This document shows, one piece after another, positions 55,621 through 64,000 of a stretch of 64,000 nt of DNA. Below the pieces are notes generated by a model that saw only the letters and a program-made list of their open reading frames with translations, ran no database searches and was not told the origin of the DNA. The translations under genes were made by a program, and so were the position numbers. Each line of letters opens with the position of its first letter. Within the stretch, counting starts at the first letter, position 1. The stretch lies in contig JAACJM010000158.1 in NCBI GenBank assembly GCA_013368315.1, positions 1 through 64,000 of the forward strand. Reading direction: 5' to 3'. The stretch is from Tetrapyrgos nigripes. Its lineage: Eukaryota > Basidiomycota > Agaricomycetes > Agaricales > Campanellaceae.

Positions 55621-56771
55621 TAGGACATGACTTACCTCCTCTGACTGCTATGACTTCGACAGGCTATAATCGCAGTACGACTTGTCCAAGTCGTCGTCAT
55701 TACCATTGCCTTCTTTCGTGGCATGCGTGGTGGTCACAATGCTGACGAAAACCAACAGTTGTAGCAACGCAAAATTTCTTGTTCTAAAGTGAGTTCCGTT
55801 CGTTCGTTCCTGTATCGCTCCTCTGTACGCAGGGCTAATAATTCTCTTCTGCAGGTTACTACCTGGCCTCTAATGTATATCAAATCTTCTACCACTGCAC
55901 GAACATCATTTCGCTAGAGCTGTTACTATACCCCCTGCTCCCAGCTACTAGTTCTCCCCTCAACGTGTATATACTACTACTCTGGTACTCCGAATGCATA
56001 ACCTGTTTCTACTGTGGCTGCCTTCTCCGCCTCATGGTTGCTTTCGGTATTGGAGGTACTTGGGATTGGAGCAGAGAAGTGACTTTCTTGATATCGTCAC
56101 GGGCAAGAACTACAGCGTCTACCGTTCCCGCTCTTGCCCTTGGAGATCTCGTCATTACTTTTCCTCATATTTTCTTTCCAGGGCTCCACCGATCTTGACC
56201 ACATATAAATCATCAAAAAACCAGATTGCTCGTATTACATCTCTTTTCGTCTCTCTTCTCTATGTAATTTGCGCATAAGTCTCACTAACGAAATCTTTCA
56301 CAGATACAGATATATCCTCAGAATCCAACTCTGTATCCAACTCGGGTACTATCTACCTCTTCCTTGGAATCTACGGGCTCCTCGGCAGATGGAGGATTTT
56401 ATAGTACAGGACCTGGGTTGTTATCCTTGAGGTCAGGCTTAGATGAGACCCATACATCCGCTCCACCTACACCTACCAATGAGACGCATGAGACACCACC
56501 GTCAACGAGGAAGGTGAAAGAGGGAACCGTACCTTTTGACCGCTCACGCTACCCAACCAAGTATCATTTTTCGAATTTGCAAAAGGCGGTGAGAGTCAGG
56601 GTTGGGATTTGGTTGGGATGTCTTCATCAACCTCGAGCTCATCAACGAGAAGTGGGAATACTAGGTTTAGGGAAGGGATTATTAGGCAGGACTCGGGTCT
56701 CTCTGAGGTTTCTTCGGTCTCGTCATACGTTACCTCACCCATGTCTTCAGCCTCGTAGATAAAGGCATTCT
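55621..56771. other. No gene recognised
   Basis: Open frames 56364-56762 (plus) and 56596-56817 (minus) overlap and show no motif. An exon-like structure with GTGAGT/CAG pairs near 55,790-55,856 is present, but the coding reading is unclear. Confidence 0.3.
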
Positions 56772-57332
56772 CTGAACCGAAAAGCACAACTTTCTCTTCT
56801 TCGTCATGGCCACACACCCCATTGCCGACTACACCAGCAAATCCAACCTCATCACCCGCGTCACCACTCTCCTCACCGCCTCAACCACAACCATCCTCAG
56901 TGCCGCTTTAGACAAGGAAGGCGTCAGCTGTAGTGTTCTCTGATTCATGTGCCTCGTCTGCGCTGCATACACAGCTAGCGTCCTCGATAACGCGTTTGGG
57001 AGGATGGGTTATGAAGAGCGGGAGTTGGCGTTCTAGAGAGCGATGAGATTTTAGCCGAGTCTGCTTGCTGGCCCTTTGGGAGTGCTGGGGACGCTGTTGG
57101 ATTTGGTGGTGGATGTTCTACGGCGGCGTCGACACCTGGAAGAAGGAAACAGGGTGCAATGAGGATTGCGACGGTTTTCTGGTGACAGGTCTAGGGAGAG
57201 TATTTTGGGTTTGTTGCCAGAAGTGAGGAAGGAGATGCTGCCCACGTCGGCTAGCGCAGGTGCCGGAGGTGGTGAAGACGCGGAAGATGTTGGTGTGTTG
57301 GAGGTATCGTCAAAACTGGATTCGCTGCTATA
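56772..57332 (+). pseudogene. VPS74: GOLPH3/VPS74 C-terminal fragment
   Basis: Begins TEKHNFLFFVMATHPIADYTSKSNLITRVTTLLTA, continues ILSAALDKEGVSC, then in another frame VCAAYTASVLDNAFGRMGYEERE, and in a third DEILAESACWPFGSAGD and finally EVSSKLDSLL-stop. This is the C-terminal half of GOLPH3/Vps74 with at least two frame changes. It overlaps in content with the end of the fragment at 49.1-49.5 kb (MATHxxAxYTxKSNLITRVTxLLT), so the two are separate partial copies rather than halves of one gene. Confidence 0.8.
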
Positions 57333-57689
57333 AATTATGTTATAACATGTTTTTCTTTTTTGGTCGACAATTTGGTTGACTGATTATTAGTATTACGAAG
57401 TAACTACATGTACTTGTTGATTTATCTACGGATTATAATTTCTTTTCACTCAAGTTTTACCTTCATTGTCTCCCGAGCGAGGCGTTTCGCGTTTGAGGCT
57501 TTGCCAATTTTCCATCGAGAGCAGAGGGACCATGGACGCGTAGAATTGGAGAGATGTGTTTGGTACATAAACCAAAGACAGACATATGTAGTAGATATAT
57601 TGCTAACGTCCTTCCTTGTTCCTTTGTAGTTCATTTTGATGAAATTTTTACATGGACGATAACTTAAGTCCTTGCTTCGCTGGCCCACA
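57333..57689. other. Intergenic between convergent pseudogenes
   Basis: AT-rich 3' flank of the GOLPH3 fragment (plus) and of the E2 pseudogene (minus). No feature noted. Confidence 0.4.
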
Positions 57690-59030
57690 CAACTCGTCTC
57701 AAACCCCCACACCAACACCCTCCCAGGTTTCTCAACCCATCCTCTCCACGTTTCCACAAACGCAGCCATTTCCACTACTCGGTGATCAGCACTGAATGAG
57801 ATAGGGAGAAGGAGTCGTCTCCGACCGAGACTGTTTCGGGTCGTTGCTAATGACCGAGTGATTCAGTAATCGTCAAGGAAAGAGGAATAAACAACTCACC
57901 CTGCAAACCCGACTCGGGATTGGCATCAAACCCAAGCAAAGTCGCATCCAAAGTATCTCTGTAACCATCATACGCAGGGTCAGCATCCCACTCCCATCTC
58001 GCCCTGCCAACTGCTACAATGGCGACTCCATCTCCCAGTACGAGAACGGGATGAGCACCGGTCCCGTGTCCAATGGCTCCAACGTTGGATACGGTCAAAG
58101 TCGCACTCTTGCGTGGACGAGTTTTACCTGTAAGAGGTGGTTAAATGATGAAGAAAAGCACATTATTAAAAGTGACAAACGCACCATCTTCACCAGAACT
58201 CGTCGGGGTCCCATCAAAGTCCTCCTTCGTCAATCTACTCGTCTGACCTCTAACCAACTCGCTTATCCTCTTCACCTCTCCAGCAATAGAGTATACACTA
58301 TGTCGTTCCACACTCTTCAGTACGGGTGAGTATAACCCAGTTGGAGTGGATAACGCTAGAGCAATGTCGGCGTGTGGACGTATGGAGAGACTAGGTTTCG
58401 TTGATGTTGATGGCGACGGTTAAGGAGAGGAAGAATCGGTAATTGTTGACCGGAATATAGGCCGTTCCATCATCGTTTGACTTAGCGTCTTCAAGAGGAA
58501 AGGAAGGTATGTCAATTTGGCGTAGCGAGCTTCTTGAGGCACCTCTGGTCCTAGTTGTTCGGGTTGAGATCCTTTATATATCGAATAAGGACTAATGGCG
58601 GCGGACAGATACTTCTGGCATTGGTTGAGGAGAGAATTTGGATGAGAGTCTGGGAAGTATGAGGCAGGAATGTGAGAGTTGAGAACAGGAAGGAGATGGT
58701 GAAGAGGTGTGAGGTCCAAGAAAGAGGTGTAAGAGAAGTGAGGAACGAGCAGCGACTGTAATAATGAAGTCAGAAAAAGAAAGGTTATGCTCAGAGGGTA
58801 AACGAACAAACCTTCTCCATAGCTTTTTACATTCCATACCTTGTCCTTCCCAGTTCTATAGTGACGTCTTCTGAACCGTCTACTCTCCCAACCTCACGCG
58901 TTTCATTTGCATTTGGGCGCAACCCATTCATAAACGCAAGCGCATCTGCCTTCTCCACTATCCCTCCTTTTCCACTCCCATGCGGAATGTCCCGTAGATC
59001 CACTCCGTTCTGTCTAGCGAAGAAGCGCAC
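57690..59030 (-). pseudogene. Branched-chain 2-oxoacid dehydrogenase E2 (acyltransferase), 5'-truncated
   Basis: Read on the minus strand: RFFARQNGVDLRDIPHGSGKGGIVEKADALAFM (E3-binding domain), RTRYGM-stop-KAMEK, intron, SLLVPHFSYTSFLDLTPLHHLLPVL, YAKLTYLPFLLKTLSQTMMERPIFRSTI, a TAA near 58,420, then LSIRPHADIALALSTPTGLYSPVL, SATLTVSNVGAIGHGTGAHPVLVLGDGVAIVAVGRARWEWD, and a last exon SADHRVVEMAAFVETWRGWVEKPGRVLV. This is the acyltransferase of valine/leucine/isoleucine breakdown in mitochondria; ADHRVVE holds the catalytic His. The lipoyl domain and start are missing, and two TAA codons are in frame, so it is dead. Confidence 0.85.
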
Positions 59031-59159
59031 AGAAGGAGGTGCTAATAAGTCAATATCTTGTGCAGGAGTCGCTGACGAAGCTCTTCACCAATGTCTGCAA
59101 GGTTGAAGGCTTTGATTTGGCTTTGATAGACTTGTAGAGAGTACTTGAGGAGTGGAGGA

Positions 59160-59515
59160 GGCGGGAACATCGAACCGTCTTGGGTGGAGGCTGTTCTGAG
59201 ATGCTCATGGTCTGTGCAGTGGATACTCTTGCTCGTGAAACTACTGGAAAGAAGAGTGTAGCTATAGAGTCTTTTGCCAAGGCCTTACGGACGATTCCAG
59301 CGATACTGGCGGGCAATGCGGGGCTAGATGTGACAGAGTTGGTTGCGGAGCTGAGAGCAGAACATTTTGAGGGACGCGGGGACAAGGGACTGGATTTGAC
59401 CTTTAGCCCAACGGGTGAGGGCAGGGTGGGAAGTATGAGGGAGTTAGGCCTGGTATCTATCCAACTACTGACACATCAAGACGAGCAAGTCGGAATGGTT
59501 GAGCTGAGGGAGTAG
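59160..59515 (+). pseudogene. CCT2: CCT2 (TRiC chaperonin beta subunit) C-terminal fragment
   Basis: Reads EHRTVLGGGCSEMLMVCAVDTLARETTGKKSVAIESFAKALRTIPAILAGNAGLDVTELVAELRAEHFEGRGDKGLDL, then MRELGLVSIQL and a stop. GGGCSEMxM, LARETxGKKSxAIEAFAxALRxxPxILAxNAGLD and LRAEHxEG are specific landmarks of CCT2. Everything before the apical/equatorial return and the last 40 or so residues are missing. It lies head-to-head with the E2 fragment, and the X element begins 94 bp after it. Confidence 0.88.
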
Positions 59516-59608
59516 GTATCGAGTAGCTAGCTAAAGAGGATAGTAAGCGAGAGGGCAACTGGGGAGGGAGATGATGGTGGCAGTCGGCGTGTCGTGGTGG
59601 TTGGCAGT

Positions 59609-60999
59609 CATCAGCAAACTCGCAATTGTATGGAAGGTATGGAAAGTATGGAGGGTATGGGACCCATACATTTTCATACACATTTCACTGAAATCTCTTC
59701 AAAATGCTCCATACACATTTTGTATGGATGTATGGGCGAGTATGAGCGTATGGACAGGGTGAGTTAATAATGTGTTGACCAGATGTTTTGGCAAACACTT
59801 GCCTTCAAAGCACGTAGCGGTACTGCTGCAACTAGTATGCTTGTTGTTGTTGTTACTACTAGTACAAGTTATCGCCATCGCTGTTCAAGTTGGAGGTCAG
59901 TCACGACGCATGATTCAGTAAGTGAATACTCTAGTGTAGGGATTAGGAAGTACATAGACATCAATATCTTAATTGTATTAGCTGGCCAAAAGAGTTGCAT
60001 TTCCTGACACAACGTTCATCGACGATGAGCGCTGGAGCGCCTTGCAATGCCCGCAGTTGGCGGGTGAAGCGAGTGCCAAGAGGCGACGTGTCGCGGTCAC
60101 GAGACAAATTTCAGTCGGAGCTGGAAATTTTTTCTTGATCAAACTGGCGCGGAAATGCTGTGTTCTCGTGCCCTTTCTTTCCTCAACAACATCGCTACTC
60201 AGCGTTCCGTTTCCTTTCGATCTCTATTCCCTCCGCTATACTGCACGTTCTGGGGCTGCGTCAAGTCTCTTTGTCAATCATTGTTTATCTTCAAGTGAAG
60301 TATGGAATGGAATGATCGAGGTTATCTGCCGGTGTCCGTCTTTATGGTGAGTCGTCAAATCTCAATTTGTCTTCATGTTTAGCTGACGTGCTATGTGTTC
60401 TTGCAGTATTTCATCTCTTCATAGCCCAGGTGTGTCATCATCCTCATCTCTGTCCAATTTATGACTGACGCTGTCCCCTCTCAAGCTCTACGTTCTCATC
60501 TCGGATTCTATTGTTGTATCTAGGTTCGTATTTTTTCGCTTTCGTGTTGTTCGCTACTAAAACATGTTCTTCCCTTAGCCTTTCGTCTATAGGAGCTGCA
60601 TGATTGTGATTGGATGTCGGATTGTAGGAAGGTTGTGAGCGCTGAGCGGTAGGCTTGACAGTGGGTTAGTCAGTGGCTTGGTGTTTTAGAGGCATTTGGT
60701 TGATACTGTAATATGTACATAGATGTTATGTAGTCTACCTCTGAATATATCTTTTAATCCCTCCTTCACTTTAGTATTGAGTCAGCGACAACAATGGCAA
60801 TGCCGACAATGAAGGAACAGCAGTGGTGCATAGATCAGGTATGTATAGATGTGGGTATGGATGTGTATAGAATACCCTCATACCAGTCCCATACGCATGT
60901 ATGGGATTTATGTACCCCCCCCCTCTGCTCCATACACGTATAATTTGGTATGGGATGTATGGTCCCATACATCCCATACCCGTTGAGAATTTGCTGATG
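59609..60999. mobile_element. Element X copy B, inverted relative to copy A
   Basis: 1,391 bp, exactly the length of copy A (21933-23323), starting CATCAGCAAACTC and ending GAATTTGCTGATG. Sequence outside these limits is unrelated to copy A's flanks, which fixes the borders. In the parts I compared, only two bases differ (near 60,047-60,053), both CpG transitions. It carries the same hairpin and GTATGG/CCATAC arrays and no recognised protein. Confidence 0.88.
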
Positions 61000-61489
61000 G
61001 TCATCGGAGGACATATCATGTAGTTTTTTTAATAGTATCTACGACGACAGTGTTCTTGGATAATGTAGAAGGTACAAATGTATTAGTATTGAAACTTGAA
61101 GTTTGCGAGGATGAGGTGGGTTCCTCGTCGGACTGTGAGATACCCACTGACTGTAGGGAATACAGTCTTCGGACCAGGATATCCCCGACGGTGTGCCATA
61201 TAGGGTACGGCGTGGTCCGACGAGGTACCCTCTGTTCGCCCATTTCCTTTATCCGGCTAGAAATGTATAGTTTCGAGTGGCATAAAGGTATTGTTTTCTG
61301 CCACAGAAACCATATAATCTTTTTATTCTTTTAATGACCGGAAAGACTCCATTTTGGGACATGTTTCGGCTTGTCTTTCACATGGATAAAACATATAGTA
61401 ATTATAATAGTTTTTGGCCACAGAAAGGTTTAATTGTTCTTCAACTTGTGATATTTCTTATCAGGCAAAATAATAGTGGTCCGGAGGTA
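61000..61489. other. Intergenic
   Basis: No gene. The first 50 bp (tcatcggaggacatatcatgtag...) resemble 63,595-63,645. A short AT-rich stretch follows. Confidence 0.4.
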
Positions 61490-61806
61490 GTGAGAGGGTC
61501 TTGCGAATTGACTGGCGAGCCGATTCCTTCATTCCTTTGCTTCGGATAGTCGATAAAGCACCTGGGATGGAGAGAGCGGTTTTTACACAGATAGGAAGAA
61601 CCAATCGTTTGGAGAGGATATGACATCCCGATGCCAAAATTGTAGTGAAGAAACCTCCGCGGCACCTACCACAGTCATTCTTCAAACCGGAGTACCTGGC
61701 GGGATTGCAGGAGTTCGAGAAGGAGGATCATGATTTGAGCAAAAGAGACATTGCTGTATATGACTGGGGCAACTTTGACCCATACGACGGTGTTAATCCT
61801 AACTAG
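61490..61806 (+). pseudogene. DGMSDEE-gene C-terminal tail (copy of gene A end)
   Basis: Reads LRIDWRADSFIPLL...DKAPGMERAVFTQIGRTNRLERI, TGA at 61621-61623, then HPDAKIVVKKPPRHLPQSFFKPEYLAGLQEFEKEDHDLSKRDIAVYDWGNFDPYDG to TAG. It is a close copy of gene A's last exon. Here the first Arg is CGA (gene A: TGA, 745-747), while gene A has CGA (640-642) where this copy has TGA. Only the tail is present, directly followed by R1. Confidence 0.85.
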
Positions 61807-62430
61807 AACGTAGAGATACTTTTACCCCAATGTACTTTTTTATTTTATACTGATGCTAAACCCACTCCTCTAAACCGAGCTAGTGAAGAAGTTACAGTAC
61901 TTGTGATACTTTCATGCATTCAGAGCTGTGCGGCATAAGCGATCCGACAGTACCTTTTCTTTCCTGACCATAACCCACTGACCGGCCCTCTGACTGGCCC
62001 TCTGACTGGCCCTCTTTCCCTCCCTTCTCATCTCTGGCTCTTTCGACTCATAACTATCATTCATGAGCCTCTGACACTTTCGGGACACTGGCAACTCATT
62101 TCGTTTCGAGCGAGTGTATCAGGGACACTGCCTTTTCTTTCCTTACCATGACCCACTGACTGGCCCTCTTTCCCTCCTTCCTCTCCTTTTTCATCTCTGG
62201 CTCTTTCCACTCGTAAATATCATTCATGGGTCTCAGGGACGCCAGTCACTCATTTACCAGGGCGGCGTACGCGCTCCGGCACTACCTTTTCCTTGCTTAC
62301 CCACTGACTGGCCCGCTTCCTCTTCCTCTTCTCAATTTCTTATATCTGGCTATTCCCGCTTGTAACTATCATTCTCATGAGCCCTCCAACACTTCTGGGA
62401 TGCCAGTCACTCATTTCGTTTCGCTCTTGT
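61807..62430 (+). repeat. Dispersed repeat R1, copy d (three units)
   Basis: Three tandem R1 units of about 150 bp (starting near 61,950, 62,120 and 62,275), each with the cccactgac(c/t)ggcc, ctggctct, aactatcatt and ccagtcactcattt(cgtttcg) blocks. The other copies have two. Unit 1 contains an extra triplication of TGACTGGCCCTC. The downstream coiled-coil exon piece of copies a-c is not present. Confidence 0.8.
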
Positions 62431-63803
62431 GATGCATGCTTTATTCTGGGTCTCAGTATTTGGACGCCACGAAGAATATCTACAATGTCTTCCCGTGCAT
62501 TTCTTTGGGGAAGCGCAGATGATGGAGCCGCAGAAGATGGAGCTTTATCGAGGGTATGTCTTTTGTGTCTGTTCTTTGAGTATAGATGTCAACTTACATT
62601 CTGCAGCCCCCACTGCCGAGGATCTTCATGTCCAGACCTGCTATACCATTGGGTCGACTCTGACAATAATCATACCATCTTTTCTTCGCTCAAAAAGATC
62701 TTGAAAGGAGGGGTCGAGAGGAGGGTTGTCCGTGGAGGCTATGCTTGGATTTAGGACGGCCACTAATAACCATTTGCAATGGTATGTCTTTCAACGTCTC
62801 ATCTACACCACCAATCCCAGCATAGGCTTTTATCCATTGATGAGCTGTGCTGTATGCTTATTATTTTGCTCAGCGTCGCTCTTGGACAGCAATCCCAAAG
62901 CTTATTCCGAGTTCCGATCGCCCCCCCCCCCCCACGAAGAACCTCGATCCACGAAGGACGACTACTTCTTAACAACTATGATCAGCATCAACTCTCCGCC
63001 ACCAATTCTACGTATCCCAACATTCCTTGTCATGGCCAGCAGTAACCCAATATTCGATAATTCCACTGACTTCGATCATCCCATTTCTGCATACATTAGA
63101 GGCTTGCCTTCGCTCCTCAGGCTCTTCTACGCCGCTACGCAAACCCTTCAAGCCTCGACAATAACTTTGGACGGTTAGCACTGAGTGCTGAAGGGGAAGA
63201 CGCACTGATATCGCCCACGCCTGGAACAAAACCCCCTTGCCGAGATCCGTCACCTTGGCGTTTGTATGGATTGGATGGTGAAGATGGATGGGGTTTATCT
63301 GAGCGGCGACTATGAGGGATTTGATGGATGGGTATTGAGTTTGAGGAGGACGGTGGTTATGTACGATCCGTTGTTTTGCCGGTCACGACCCCGCTGAATG
63401 GCCATATCCCCAACATCCAGCATCTATAGCGACCAACAATTCTGCGAAAACAACGACGAAAAGAACGATTTTGCCTTCTATCAAAAAGTAGGGGGTTCCA
63501 GAGTCCGCTTTTGTGAGTGAGCGATTGAGAAAGGAGATGACGGTTTTGTTTTGAATGGTATCATTGGTAGTAGTCGGCCTGTCATTGGTGGTCACTCATC
63601 GGAGGACGTATCACGTAGTTTTCTTATAGTATCCACGATGCAAACAAAACCATTGAATACTTGTAAAATGAGTAGCACATTGAATTGTTAGATGATCAGC
63701 TTTTTAGCTCTGCAGAGGAGATACGATGTACAGTATATGTAAGTACGGTGCTCGGTCAAAGAAGTCCAGTCTGAATTGCAATGGTGAAGGCGAAAACTGC
63801 ACT
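62431..63803. other. No gene recognised
   Basis: Open frames 62377-62754, 62726-63178 and 62779-63045 overlap and carry no recognised motif. A 13-C run lies at 62,921-62,933. The stretch 63,680-63,803 duplicates the 3' flank of the RING gene at 41.62-41.75 kb. Confidence 0.35.
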
Positions 63804-64000
63804 TTAGTACGCTCCAAAGTATTTAACAAAACTCGCATTAGGGCCCTTATTCTCATTCCTCTCGCCATTCGCCTGTGCTACCAGCTCTACAAGACCCTTC
63901 AGGCTAAAATTTGGGGCAGGCTGCCTTAGGACCTTGACACGGCATTTCGGGCAACAGTATTGTGGGATAGGGATCTCGGTAATGCCAGCACTTCGGAGGC
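63804..64000 (-). CDS. Partial RING-finger protein (paralogue of the 41.75-kb gene)
   Basis: Minus strand, cut by the right window edge. It reads GITEIPIPQYCCPKCRVKVLRQPAPNFSLKGLVELVAQANGERNENKGPNASFVKYFGAY-stop, matching the end of the gene at 41,753 (GITDIPIPEYNCPKCHVLVPRKPAPNFSLKGVVEAVAQANGKRNGNKG). It has the last C-x2-C ligand pair of the RING. No defect is visible in this part. Confidence 0.75.
   Translation of the reverse strand, partial: LRSAGITEIPIPQYCCPKCRVKVLRQPAPNFSLKGLVELVAQANGERNENKGPNASFVKYFGAY

Noticed and set aside
745..61623. TGA read as a sense codon (recoding) in this genome
   Set aside because: Paralogous pairs show CGA and TGA swapped in opposite directions, and many genes here end at TGA in sensible places. 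Mutation explains this with no new mechanism.
61950..62430. R1 units as a CRISPR-like array
   Set aside because: Units of about 150 bp diverge throughout, with no short identical repeats separated by unique spacers, and the genome is eukaryotic.
62921..62933. 13-base C homopolymer as a regulatory or structural site
   Set aside because: An isolated run without further structure, and a likely place for sequencing error.

Overview
The window looks like transposon-rich DNA from a mushroom-forming basidiomycete (Agaricomycetes). The signs are short GT-AG introns (about 48-69 nt), a Plavaka-type transposase, a TET/JBP-like dioxygenase of the kind expanded in Agaricomycetes, and several gene families recognisable as Agaricomycete-specific (DGMSDEE, PGRGGYNL, WWxxLQPxWR). 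Identifications rest on recalled family motifs, not on a search. I saw no tRNA, rRNA or CRISPR array.

Layout. 1-6.3 kb: a decayed coiled-coil/DGMSDEE gene on the minus strand with a dispersed repeat (R1) at its 3' end. 6.8-7.6 kb: a small three-exon orphan-family gene. 8.3-23.7 kb: two partial Plavaka transposase copies. The first is split by a complete Ty1/copia element (10,000-17,063; identical 369-bp LTRs, 5-bp target duplication); the second is split by a 1,391-bp inverted-repeat element (X). 24-35 kb: a WD40/membrane-segment gene, a RING gene with a premature stop, and orphan-family genes, two of which look intact. 36.6-42.7 kb: a dioxygenase remnant, a coiled-coil gene, a TTA-flanked miniature element, a solo LTR, a LYS9 fragment and a RING gene. 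44-48.8 kb: a broken DUF1308-like gene, an intact-looking TET/JBP-like dioxygenase and a decayed basic/coiled-coil gene. 49-59.5 kb: truncated fragments of GOLPH3/VPS74 (two), a mitochondrial carrier, branched-chain ketoacid dehydrogenase E2 and CCT2, mixed with two hAT-type elements. 59.6-64 kb: the second X copy (opposite orientation), another DGMSDEE tail with R1, and a partial RING paralogue.

Three themes link the region. (1) Premature stops recur as in-frame TGA where CGA is expected; three are shown directly by paired paralogues in this window, and the only two differences I found between the X copies are also CpG transitions. This points to methylation-linked or RIP-like C-to-T decay. 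(2) Element X (CATCAGCAAA ends followed by a hairpin) has a relative with the same terminus and a different hairpin at 18.68 kb, suggesting a family of inverted-repeat elements I cannot assign to a superfamily. (3) Housekeeping-gene pieces are concentrated at 40-59 kb, so the locus collects broken gene copies as well as transposons. The best candidates for working genes are the dioxygenase (46.1-47.8 kb), the DGMSDEE gene at 33.9-34.9 kb, and the genes at 6.8, 24.3-26.2, 30.1-31.5, 32.4 and 38.0 kb.
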